In this document: piece after piece, positions 50,704 through 59,108 of the stretch
Position numbering within the stretch: position 1 is the stretch's first letter
How the letters are laid out: each line of letters starts with the position of its first letter
Source of the DNA: Streptomyces indicus
GTDB lineage: Bacteria; Actinomycetota; Actinomycetes; Streptomycetales; Streptomycetaceae
Reading direction: 5' to 3'
Assembly: GCF_900100315.1 (NCBI RefSeq)
Contig: NZ_FNFF01000023.1
Span: 19,509-83,508 of the forward strand
DNA length: 64,000 bases
The notes under the pieces: generated by a model
Seen by the model: the letters and a program-made list of their open reading frames with translations, nothing else
The model's database searches: none
What the model was told of the DNA's origin: nothing
Program-made: the position numbers and the translations under genes

Positions 50704-53700
50704 GTGCGGTACCGAATCCTGGGCGCCACCGAGGCGCGAGACGAACACGGCACCGTGGTGCCCCTCGGCGGCGCCCGGCTGCGCGCGCTCCTTGCCGCGC
50801 TGGCCCTGCGGGCGGGCCGCACCGCGAGCGTCGCGTCGCTGATCGACGACGTCTGGCACGAGGACCCGCCCCAGGACGCCCCCGCCGCGCTCCAGGCGCT
50901 CGTCGGCCGGCTGCGCCGTGCGCTCGGCAAGGACGCGGTCGAGTCCGTGCCCGGCGGCTACCGGCTCGCCGCCGATCCGGCCGAGGTCGACCTGCACCGT
51001 TTCGAAGCGCTCGTACGCGAAGGGGCCACCGCCCTCGACGACGGCGACGCGGACGCGGCCGCCCGCATCCTGCGCGAAGCCCTTGCCCTGTGGCGCGGGC
51101 CCGCGCTCGCCGACCTGCCCGACCGCGCGGCCGCCGCCCGCCCCGAGGCGCAGCGCCTGGAGGCGGTGCGGGCGCGGATCGAGGCGGATCTGCGGCTCGG
51201 GCGCGGGCGCGAGCTCGTTCCGGAAGTACGGGAACTCCTCGCCGTACACCCCTATGACGAGCCGCTGCACGCCCAGTTGATCCGCGCGCTGCGGGCCACC
51301 GGGCGGGGCGCGGACGCGCTCGCGGCCTACGAGACGGCGCGCCGCACGCTGGCGGACGGCCTCGGCACGGATCCCGGGCCTGAACTGCGGCGGTTGTACG
51401 GGGAGTTGCTGGACTCGGACTCGGCATCGGACTCGGCATCGCCCTCGGACTCGCCCGCGGACTCGGCCTCGGACTCGGCTTCGGTCTCGGCCCAGACCGC
51501 GGAGCCGCACGCCACGACGGGCGACCCGACCACTGTCACCCCACCGCCACACGCGCCCCACAGTGACCCTGGCCGGGACGGCCACCACGCCCACGAACGC
51601 GACCGTGCCCCCGACCGCCACCCCGACCGCCCCTCCGCCACCGGCAACCTCCGCCCGCGGCTGACCTCCTTCGTCGGGCGGGAACCCGAACTGGCCGCCA
51701 TCCGTTCGGATTTGCAGAGAGCACGACTCGTGACCCTCACCGGTCCCGGCGGCTCCGGGAAGACCCGCCTCGCGGAGGAGACGGCGGCCGGCCACCCCGC
51801 CCCGGCCTGGCTCGCCGAGCTCGCCCCGCTGGACCGGGCCGACGCCGTGCCCGGAGCCGTGGTCAGCGCGCTGGGCCTCAGGGACACGGTGCTGCTCACG
51901 AGCGAGCTCTCCGTCGCGCACGACGACCCGGTCGCGCTGCTCACCGAGTTCTGCGCCGAGCGCGACCTGCTCCTGATCCTTGACAACTGTGAACATGTCA
52001 TCGAAGCCGCCGCCCGGCTCGCCGAGACCCTGCTCACCCACTGCCCCCGGATGCGGATCCTGGCCACCAGCCGGGAGCCGCTCGGGGTGCCCGGCGAGTC
52101 CGTGCGGCCCGTCGACCCGCTGCCCGAAGAGACCGCCCACCGGCTCTTCGCCGAGCGGGCCGCCGCCGTGCGCCCGGGATTCGACCCCGAGCAGGACCGC
52201 GCGGCCGTCGCGGAGATCTGCACCCGGCTCGACGGACTGCCCCTCGCGATCGAACTGGCCGCCGCCCGGCTCCGGTTGCTCACACCGCGCCAGATCGCCG
52301 ACCGCCTCGACGACCGCTTCCAGCTCCTCACCTCGGGCAGTCGCACCGTGCTGCCCCGCCAGCAGACCCTGCGCGCGGTGGTCGACTGGTCCTGGGACCT
52401 GCTCGACGAGAAGGAGCGCACCTTCCTGCGCGAGGTGTCCGTGTTCGCGGGCGGCTGGGACCTGCCCGCGGCCGAGGCGGTCTGCACCGGCGACACAGCC
52501 CTGCTGCTCGGCGCGCTGGTCGACAAGTCCCTGATCGTGGCCGCGCCTTCGCGCGGCGGCGAGGACGGGATGCGCTACCGCATGCTCGAGACCATCCACG
52601 AGTACGCGACCGAGCGCGCCGCCGAAGCCCCCGAGACCCGCGCGGCGGCGCTCGCCCGCCACACCGCGTACTTCCTGGAGCTGATGCGGCGGGCCGACCC
52701 CCTGCTGCGCACCGCGGACCAACTGCCCTGGATCCAGCGGGTGGAGCGCGAGCTGGACAACCTGCGCGCGGTGCTGCGGCGCACCATCGATGCGGGCGAG
52801 GAGCGGACCGCGCTCGAGCTCGCCCTCGCGATGGGCTGGTTCTGGTCGCTGCGCAACTACCGCCGCGAGGGCGCCGACTGGGGCGCCGCGGCCCTCGCGC
52901 TCGGCGCGGACCCGACCGGCCCGGACGGCCGCCCGCTCGGCCCCGAGGCGGAGGCCGATCCGCGCTACTGGCCCCGCATGCGCCTGCGCCTGCTCCGCCT
53001 CTTCCTCCTCTCGGACTCCGCGCCCGGCATGCCCTTCGACGACCCGTCTTTGCGCACCGAACTGGCCCTGCTCCAGGAGGTCTTCGGGCGCCCCATCCCG
53101 CAGTCCGCCACCTTCCCCGGACTCCTGTGGCCCTTCACGACCTTCGTGCTCGACGGTTCGACCGACGGCCGCGCGGCCATGGACACGGCCACGCAGGCCT
53201 GCCGCACCTACGGCGGACCCTGGGAGGTCTGCGTCGCCCTGCTCTTCCGCGCCCACATCGCGGTCGACAGCCGCGGCGGGCTCGACTCCGTGGACGAGGA
53301 CCTCGCGGAGCTGCGCCGGCTCTCCCGTCAGGTCGGCGACCGCTGGCTCAAGGCCCATGTGTGCACGGCGGTGGGCGAGGCGGCGATGGCCCGCAGCCGT
53401 TTCGCCGAGGCGCAGGCGGAGTACGAGGAAGGGCTGCATCTCGCGTACGAGATGGGGGTGTACTCGGAGGCGCCGCTCCTGATCGCCCGGCTCGCCGAGA
53501 TCGCCTACCGCGCGGGCGACCTGCCGCTGGCCCGGCGCGCCATCGCGGAGTCCGACAGCGAGAGCGAGCGCTACGGAGTCCTGGACACCCGCGCGTTCGT
53601 CCGCCTCCTGTCCGCCCACATCGCGCTGGCCGAGGGCGATGTGGCGCGGGCCCGTGCGGAATGGCGCTCGAGCGTGGCCTGGGGCGCCCGCGGCACCCCG

Positions 53701-54087
53701 CCCCCGCAGTTCGAGGCCGGGATCGCCCACGCCGACGCGAAGATCACCTTCAGGGAGTCGGGGCCGGAAGCGGCGCTGCCGAAGGCGGTCGACGGGCTGC
53801 GCCTCGCGATCCGCGACAAGTGCGCGGAGCCCGTCCTGGCGGTCCTGGCCGAAGCGGCGGCGGTCAGCCTCGCGGTCTCGGCCGCCCCGCTCGCCGCCCG
53901 CCTGCTCGCGGCAGCCGCCCAGTGGCGCGGCGCCCTGCCGACCCCGGAGCCGGACCGCTCGGAACTGGCCGCGCTGGCCGGGGAGTTGCGCGAGCACTTG
54001 GGCGAGGACGCGTACGAGAAGGAGACGGCGACGGGCGAACGCCTCACACCGGAGGACGCGCTGGCGTTGCTGCACCACCTCGGTTAG
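50704..54087 (+). CDS. SARP/AfsR-type transcriptional regulator with NB-ARC ATPase and TPR domain
   Basis: This 1127-residue regulator begins at GTG 50704 (RYRILGATEARDEHG). Domains in order: an OmpR-like winged helix (about 1-92), BTAD (about 95-240, HRFEALVREG, LIRALRATGRGADALAAYETAR), a Ser/Asp-rich linker coded by repeated GGACTC (about 245-270), an NB-ARC/STAND ATPase with P-loop LTGPGGSGKTRLAEE near 344 and Walker B LLILDNCEHV, a winged-helix segment (WSWDLLDEKERTFLREVSVFAGGWDL), then a helical TPR-like C-terminus of about 450 residues. AfsR-like proteins activate antibiotic or developmental genes when their ATPase part senses a signal or is phosphorylated. It stands next to the membrane sigma factor and an AtrA-like regulator. 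Confidence 0.93.
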   Translation: MRYRILGATEARDEHGTVVPLGGARLRALLAALALRAGRTASVASLIDDVWHEDPPQDAPAALQALVGRLRRALGKDAVESVPGGYRLAADPAEVDLHRFEALVREGATALDDGDADAAARILREALALWRGPALADLPDRAAAARPEAQRLEAVRARIEADLRLGRGRELVPEVRELLAVHPYDEPLHAQLIRALRATGRGADALAAYETARRTLADGLGTDPGPELRRLYGELLDSDSASDSASPSDSPADSASDSASVSAQTAEPHATTGDPTTVTPPPHAPHSDPGRDGHHAHERDRAPDRHPDRPSATGNLRPRLTSFVGREPELAAIRSDLQRARLVTLTGPGGSGKTRLAEETAAGHPAPAWLAELAPLDRADAVPGAVVSALGLRDTVLLTSELSVAHDDPVALLTEFCAERDLLLILDNCEHVIEAAARLAETLLTHCPRMRILATSREPLGVPGESVRPVDPLPEETAHRLFAERAAAVRPGFDPEQDRAAVAEICTRLDGLPLAIELAAARLRLLTPRQIADRLDDRFQLLTSGSRTVLPRQQTLRAVVDWSWDLLDEKERTFLREVSVFAGGWDLPAAEAVCTGDTALLLGALVDKSLIVAAPSRGGEDGMRYRMLETIHEYATERAAEAPETRAAALARHTAYFLELMRRADPLLRTADQLPWIQRVERELDNLRAVLRRTIDAGEERTALELALAMGWFWSLRNYRREGADWGAAALALGADPTGPDGRPLGPEAEADPRYWPRMRLRLLRLFLLSDSAPGMPFDDPSLRTELALLQEVFGRPIPQSATFPGLLWPFTTFVLDGSTDGRAAMDTATQACRTYGGPWEVCVALLFRAHIAVDSRGGLDSVDEDLAELRRLSRQVGDRWLKAHVCTAVGEAAMARSRFAEAQAEYEEGLHLAYEMGVYSEAPLLIARLAEIAYRAGDLPLARRAIAESDSESERYGVLDTRAFVRLLSAHIALAEGDVARARAEWRSSVAWGARGTPPPQFEAGIAHADAKITFRESGPEAALPKAVDGLRLAIRDKCAEPVLAVLAEAAAVSLAVSAAPLAARLLAAAAQWRGALPTPEPDRSELAALAGELREHLGEDAYEKETATGERLTPEDALALLHHLG

Positions 54088-54127
54088 ATAGCTGCCCTCC
54101 GGATCACCCGCACCCGGCAGGCCGCCC

Positions 54128-56020
54128 TCACCGGCAACTGATCCGCGACTCGGCCCAGTCCACCAGCGCCGGCGTATCCACCACCGAATGCGGCTCCACC
54201 ACGAGCCGCAGCGTCTTGCGCCCGGTCAGATCCACATGCACCGGCACCGCGGGCTCCCCGCCGCGCACCACCCCGGACTGCCAGAGCCGCTCCCCGTCCG
54301 CGTACACGGAGAACCGCACGGCCCCGTGCCCGAACGTGAGGTCGTCCACCCCGGCGTACGCGTCGTAGGCCGTGCACTCACGGTTGAGGTCGATCATCAC
54401 GGAGGAGTACGCGTGCACGGTCACCCCGTGCGCGTACCGCTGCCCCGCGATCCCGAGCCCCTGCCGCTGCCACAGCCAGCTGGACTCCCCGAGCCGCACC
54501 TCGGGCTGGGTGCCGTCCCCGAAGATCCCGTACTGCAACTCGCTGATGTGGTACGCCTCCGGGGCCGGCGCGGGCGGCGGGGGAGGAGGCGGCGGCGTCG
54601 GGGTGGGCGTCGGCTTGGGCTTCGGCGGAGGCGTCGGCTTCGGGGTGGGCTTCGGCTCCGGCGGGGGAGGCGTCGGCGTGGGGGTCGGCTCCGGAGCGGC
54701 CACCGGCGGCGCGGGAGGCTCCGGCTTCGGCGAGGGCTTGGGCTTCTGCGGCACCACCGGCTGCGACACCGGCGGCGGCTTCGGCTTCGGATCGGCCTTC
54801 GGCTCGGCCTCGTCACCCGCGAGCGCCAGGGCCACCGCGACACCCGCCGCGACCACCACGGCCGCCGCGATACCGGCCTTCGCCGGCGCGCCGAGCCCTT
54901 CGCCCGCGGCGGCACCACCCGCGGCCGCACCACCGGAGCCGCCCGACGCGGCCGCGGCCGCACCCGCCCCCGCGGCACCCGCCGCACCGCCGCCGATGAG
55001 CCCGGCCACCTTCGCCGTGTAGCCCGCGGCGCCGAACCAGCCGATGACCGCGACCGGCACGAGCGCCGGAATGCCGCCCGCGAGCTCCTTGATCTGGCTC
55101 GCGGCGAGCCGGCACTTGGCGCACTCCTCCATGTGCTTGCGCAGACCGCGCTCGGCCCGGGTGCGCAGCCGCCCGCGGGCATACGCGCCGAGCCGGTCGG
55201 CATAGCGCGCGCACTCGTCGTCCTCGGCCAGCGACCCGCTCACATGCGCCTGGAGGTACGCCTGCTTGAGCCCTTCACGGGCCCTGCTGGCCAGCTGCGC
55301 CGTGGTGTTGGTGGAGGTGTGCCCGAACAGCGGGGCGACCGCGCTCAGCGGATCGTCCTCGACCTCGGTGTGCCACAGGACGGCCTGCCACTCCTCGGAG
55401 AGGCTGCGGAAGGCCTGCATGACCATGGACCGCTCGGCCTCGTGCATCGCCAGCACGTCGGCGCCCAGGTCGAGCGTGTCGTCGTCGGACACCTCGGAGG
55501 AGCGCGCCGCCTGCGTGGCGAACACCGCGAAGTCCTCGACGAGCTGCTCCCGCTTCGCCGACTTGATCCAGGCCGCCGCGACCCGCCGTACGGTCGTGAG
55601 CAGATACGCCCGTACGGCGTGCTCGGGACCCGAACCGCCGCGCACCGCCTGGAGCATGCGCGCGAACACCTCGGACGTGAGGTCGTCCGCGGTGTGGGCG
55701 TCACGGCAGCAGGTGCGCGCATAGCGGCGCACCGCCTCGGCGTGCCGACGGTAGAGCTCCTCGTACGCCGAGTCGTCGCCCTCGCGCATGCGGCGGATCA
55801 AGTCCGCGTCGGAGACCGGTGGTTCACCCCCGGCGAGCAGGTCGTCGGCGAGCGATGCCTGGGGCTCGCGCTGCGCGGGCACCCCGGGCTCGGCCGCCTC
55901 ACCGGCGGGCGCGGGCACCTCGGAAGGCCCTCCCTGGCTCGGCACCTGCCGCGCCGGCAGTCCGCCGTCCGCCGGCCCACCGCCCCCGGCGAACGGCTCT
56001 TCCCGCCCGTCAACGCTCAT
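54128..56020 (-). CDS. ECF-type sigma factor fused to zinc finger, membrane segment and NPCBM domain
   Basis: This 630-residue one-piece signalling protein begins at ATG 56020 (an ATG 6 codons upstream is possible). Sigma region 2: SAYEELYRRHAEAVRRYARTCC and DLTSEVFARML (about residues 79-124). Region 4: LSEEWQAVLWHTEVEDDPLSAVA (about 205-245). A zinc-finger anti-sigma-like motif HMEECAKCR follows (about 300), then hydrophobic segments around 325-370 and 390-412, a Pro-rich spacer (about 415-485) and an NPCBM-like carbohydrate-binding module (488-630, ISELQYGIFGDG, HAYSSVMIDL). It fits ECF families with fused anti-sigma parts such as ECF52; the S. coelicolor counterpart is, from memory, SCO4117, a regulator of morphogenesis. 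Confidence 0.93.
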   Translation of the reverse strand: MSVDGREEPFAGGGGPADGGLPARQVPSQGGPSEVPAPAGEAAEPGVPAQREPQASLADDLLAGGEPPVSDADLIRRMREGDDSAYEELYRRHAEAVRRYARTCCRDAHTADDLTSEVFARMLQAVRGGSGPEHAVRAYLLTTVRRVAAAWIKSAKREQLVEDFAVFATQAARSSEVSDDDTLDLGADVLAMHEAERSMVMQAFRSLSEEWQAVLWHTEVEDDPLSAVAPLFGHTSTNTTAQLASRAREGLKQAYLQAHVSGSLAEDDECARYADRLGAYARGRLRTRAERGLRKHMEECAKCRLAASQIKELAGGIPALVPVAVIGWFGAAGYTAKVAGLIGGGAAGAAGAGAAAAASGGSGGAAAGGAAAGEGLGAPAKAGIAAAVVVAAGVAVALALAGDEAEPKADPKPKPPPVSQPVVPQKPKPSPKPEPPAPPVAAPEPTPTPTPPPPEPKPTPKPTPPPKPKPTPTPTPPPPPPPPAPAPEAYHISELQYGIFGDGTQPEVRLGESSWLWQRQGLGIAGQRYAHGVTVHAYSSVMIDLNRECTAYDAYAGVDDLTFGHGAVRFSVYADGERLWQSGVVRGGEPAVPVHVDLTGRKTLRLVVEPHSVVDTPALVDWAESRISCR

Positions 56021-56210
56021 CGCGCGAAGCCCCCGCATGCACACTCGGTCCCGAACACCCGGGAAAGCGTGCCATACGAAGGAACCCCGCCGAGCCCGGA
56101 TGCACAGCAACCACTCATCCGGGGTGACTTCCCCTCACGAATCAGCGAGGTTCACCCGTTCGGGGCAGCCCAAAAGGCCTGTCCGGCAACGGAGTTGAGG
56201 CCCTGTACTC

Positions 56211-57026
56211 CTACCGCGCAGGCCGCGACCGCAGCCCTTCGAGCAGGATGTCGAGCAGCCGCGCCGAAGCCGCCGCCTGCTGCGCCGCGTCCGGCAGCGA
56301 GGGCGCCGCCGTGGCGATCACGAGCAGCACGTCCGAGACGGTGACGTCGGCCCGCAGCTCACCGGCTGCCCGCGCCCGCTCCACGAGCCGACCGACCACC
56401 TCGAGCAGCGCCGCCGCCCCGGCGTCGTCCACCTCGTCGGCGGGTATCCCGCGCTGTTCCACAAGCCGCAGCTCCGGGCTCGCGAGGCCCGCGGCCGACT
56501 GCCGCTGCTGCGGCACCCGCGCGTCCTCGAACTCGCCCTCCGCGCCCGCCTCGTCGGCCACGCCCACGCGCAGCACCTGTGGCGGAAGCAGCCGCCCGGC
56601 GCCCGAGGCCACCGACGTGCGCAGGAAGCGCGACAGCGCCGACCACGGCTCGTCCTCCTGGCCGAGCGCGGTGCGGGCCTGGTCGGTCAGCCGGGCCGTC
56701 TCCTCCTCGGCGATCCGCCGTACGAGCACGTCCTTGCTCGGGAACCGCCGGTAGACGGTCCCGACGCCGACCCGCGCCCGGCGCGCCACGTCCTCCATCG
56801 GCGCCCCGTAGCCCAGCTCGCCGAACACTTCACGCGCCGCGCGCAGGACGTGCTCGAGGTTGCGCTGGGCGTCCACGCGCAGCGGCGTCGTACGGCCGCC
56901 GTCCGCGCCGCGGCGCACCGCGCCGTCACCCAGCACGGAAGCAGAAGCTGATGCGGCCGAAGCCGAAGCAGCAGAAGCCGGGGCCGATGCGGATGCAGCG
57001 CCCCAACGAGAATCACGAATGTGCAT
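56211..57026 (-). CDS. atrA: TetR-family regulator, AtrA-like
   Basis: This is a 271-residue TetR protein. ATG 57026 was chosen for its Shine-Dalgarno GGGGG and the short MHIRD N-terminus; residues upstream would be noise. A 50-residue Ala/Ser-rich extension comes first, then the HTH (NLEHVLRAAREVFGELGYGAP, EDVARRARVGVGTVYRRFPSKDVLVRR, about 60-108) and a helical ligand domain. In S. coelicolor AtrA activates actinorhodin regulation and development; I assign it by sequence resemblance and its place between the membrane sigma factor and NDH-2. The effector and targets here are not shown. Confidence 0.8.
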   Translation of the reverse strand: MHIRDSRWGAASASAPASAASASAASASASVLGDGAVRRGADGGRTTPLRVDAQRNLEHVLRAAREVFGELGYGAPMEDVARRARVGVGTVYRRFPSKDVLVRRIAEEETARLTDQARTALGQEDEPWSALSRFLRTSVASGAGRLLPPQVLRVGVADEAGAEGEFEDARVPQQRQSAAGLASPELRLVEQRGIPADEVDDAGAAALLEVVGRLVERARAAGELRADVTVSDVLLVIATAAPSLPDAAQQAAASARLLDILLEGLRSRPAR

Positions 57027-57428
57027 GCATTCCCCCGGTAATGACGTCTCCCCCCGGAGACTCCCCGCCTGGTCGTTTCGGTGTGCGCGGACCGTCCGCG
57101 AACCCTGCCCGCGCGCCGTCCGCGATCCCTCCGCGAACCCTGCGCATCGCGCCTGAAGCAGTACACCCCCCACACCCCGACGTCACACGAACATAGTTGA
57201 GCCGGAGTCAATTCAGAAGGGGCCAGTTCCGCACGGAGCGCCCCCCGATCGGAGTACACCCCGGTCCGTCCCTTTTTGGCCTGCTGCCAGGGCGGGTTCG
57301 GCTCCTTGCTGACCTGCGTATTTTTCCAAGCCGCAGCGCGTACGGGGGCGGCGCGCACCCCGCCGCGGACGGTCACACAAATTGCCGGGCCTGTGGACAA
57401 ACACGTGACGCGGGTGCCTCATGGGAAG
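57027..57428. promoter_or_regulatory. Divergent region between atrA and ndh
   Basis: The 402 bp contain no gene. On the minus strand TTCTGA, 17 nt and TATGTT (near 57193-57221) could drive atrA. No clear promoter or Shine-Dalgarno is visible for the rightward gene. Confidence 0.35.
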
Positions 57429-58832
57429 GTGACGGCTGATTCCCGCGGGACCCACCCCGCCCACCGGACCGGGACCTCCGACGCGCCCCGCACGCGCATT
57501 CTCATCGTGGGCGGCGGCTATGTCGGCCTCTATACCGCGCTGCGTCTGCAGAAGAAGCTCGCCGCCGAGCTCAAGAGCGGTGCCACGGAGATCGTGGTGG
57601 TCACGCCCGAGCCGTACATGACGTACCAGCCCTTCCTGCCGGAGGCGGCCGCCGGGTCCATCTCGCCGCGCCACGTGGTCGTCCCGCTGCGCCGCGTCCT
57701 CAAGCACTGCCGGATCGTCATCGGCGAGGCCCGCTCGATCCAGCACGCCAAGAAGACGGTCACCCTCACCACCCTCGCCACCGACGAGGAGGGCACGGGA
57801 CCGATCGAGCTCACCTACGACGAACTGGTCCTCGCCCCCGGCTCGATCTCGCGCACCCTGCCGGTCCCGGGGCTCGCGGACTACGGCATCGGCTTCAAGA
57901 CCGTGGAAGAGGCCATCGGCCTGCGCAACCACGTCATCGAGCAGATGGACATCGCGTCCTCGACCCGCGACCCCGCCGTCCGCTCCGCCGCGCTGACCTT
58001 CGTGTTCGTCGGCGGCGGCTACGCGGGCGTGGAGGCCCTCGGCGAGCTGGAGGACATGGCGCGCTACGCGGCCCGGTACTACCACAACGTCAGCGCCGAG
58101 GACATGAAGTGGATCCTCGTCGAGGCCTCCGACCGGATCCTGCCGGAGGTCGGCCCCGAGATGGGCAAGTACACGGTCAGCGAGCTGCGGCGGCGCAACA
58201 TCGACGTGCGTCTGGAGACCCGGCTCGACTCCTGCGAGGACCGGGTCGCGGTGCTCGACGACGGCTCGCGCTTCCCGACGCGCACCCTCGTATGGACCGC
58301 GGGCGTCAAGCCGCATCCCATCCTCGCCGCGTCCGATCTGCCGCTGAACGAACGCGGCCGGCTCAAGTGCACCGCCGAGCTCGCCGTCGACGGGGTCGAG
58401 CACGCCTGGGCGGCCGGCGACGCGGCCGCCGTACCGGACGTGACCTCGGAGGAAGGCAAGGAATGCGCGCCCAACGCGCAGCACGCCGTCCGCCAGGCGA
58501 GGGTGCTCGGCGACAACATCGTGGCCGCGCTCAAGGGACAGCCGCGGACGAACTACGCGCACAAATACGCCGGTTCGGTGGCCTCTCTCGGCCTGCACAA
58601 GGGTGTCGCGCACGTCTACGGACGCAAGCTGAAGGGCTACCCTGCGTGGTTCATGCACCGCGTCTACCACCTCAGCAGGGTCCCGACCTTCAACCGCAAG
58701 GCCCGGGTCCTGGCCGAGTGGACTCTGTCGGGCCTGTTCAAACGCGAGATCGTCTCCCTCGGCTCGCTCGAGCATCCGCGTGCGGAATTCGAACTCGCGG
58801 CCGGAGGCGAACGCCCGAAGGAGTCGTCCTGA
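57429..58832 (+). CDS. ndh: Type II NADH dehydrogenase (NDH-2)
   Basis: This 467-residue FAD flavoprotein transfers electrons from NADH to quinone at the membrane without pumping protons. GTG 57429 is the likely start but is uncertain. The FAD loop reads ILIVGGGYVGLYTALRLQ and the NADH loop FVFVGGGYAGVEALGELED. LDDGSRFPTRTLVWTAGVKP and AAGDAAAVPD are typical, and AQHAVRQARVLGDNI precedes a C-terminal amphipathic region that docks to the membrane. It is divergent from atrA, as in S. coelicolor. Confidence 0.93.
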   Translation: MTADSRGTHPAHRTGTSDAPRTRILIVGGGYVGLYTALRLQKKLAAELKSGATEIVVVTPEPYMTYQPFLPEAAAGSISPRHVVVPLRRVLKHCRIVIGEARSIQHAKKTVTLTTLATDEEGTGPIELTYDELVLAPGSISRTLPVPGLADYGIGFKTVEEAIGLRNHVIEQMDIASSTRDPAVRSAALTFVFVGGGYAGVEALGELEDMARYAARYYHNVSAEDMKWILVEASDRILPEVGPEMGKYTVSELRRRNIDVRLETRLDSCEDRVAVLDDGSRFPTRTLVWTAGVKPHPILAASDLPLNERGRLKCTAELAVDGVEHAWAAGDAAAVPDVTSEEGKECAPNAQHAVRQARVLGDNIVAALKGQPRTNYAHKYAGSVASLGLHKGVAHVYGRKLKGYPAWFMHRVYHLSRVPTFNRKARVLAEWTLSGLFKREIVSLGSLEHPRAEFELAAGGERPKESS

Positions 58833-59108
58833 CCGGATCGAGGAACTCCGCCGCGCGGACCGGCGTCTGACGGATGTCAGTGCGGTCGGCCAGACTGACC
58901 GACGTCCGCACCGGCAGCCATCCGGCCGGTGCTCCGACAGGCACCCGACCGGTGCAGCCGAAAGCCACCTGACCCGTGCGTCCGGCCCGCCCCGGCCGGA
59001 GCGTTCCGGTCGCCCGCCGAGCGGCGGACCGGCCCACCCAGACCGAGCGGGCGCGCCCTGACCCCGGAGCGCCCCACAACACAAGGGCACCACGCCCCGA
59101 CGACCTCC

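Noticed and set aside
49765..54078. 1437-codon leftward open frame opposite the AlaRS-like, GNAT and SARP genes
   Set aside because: It spans several real genes on the other strand and gives only Arg/Gly/Val-rich sequence.
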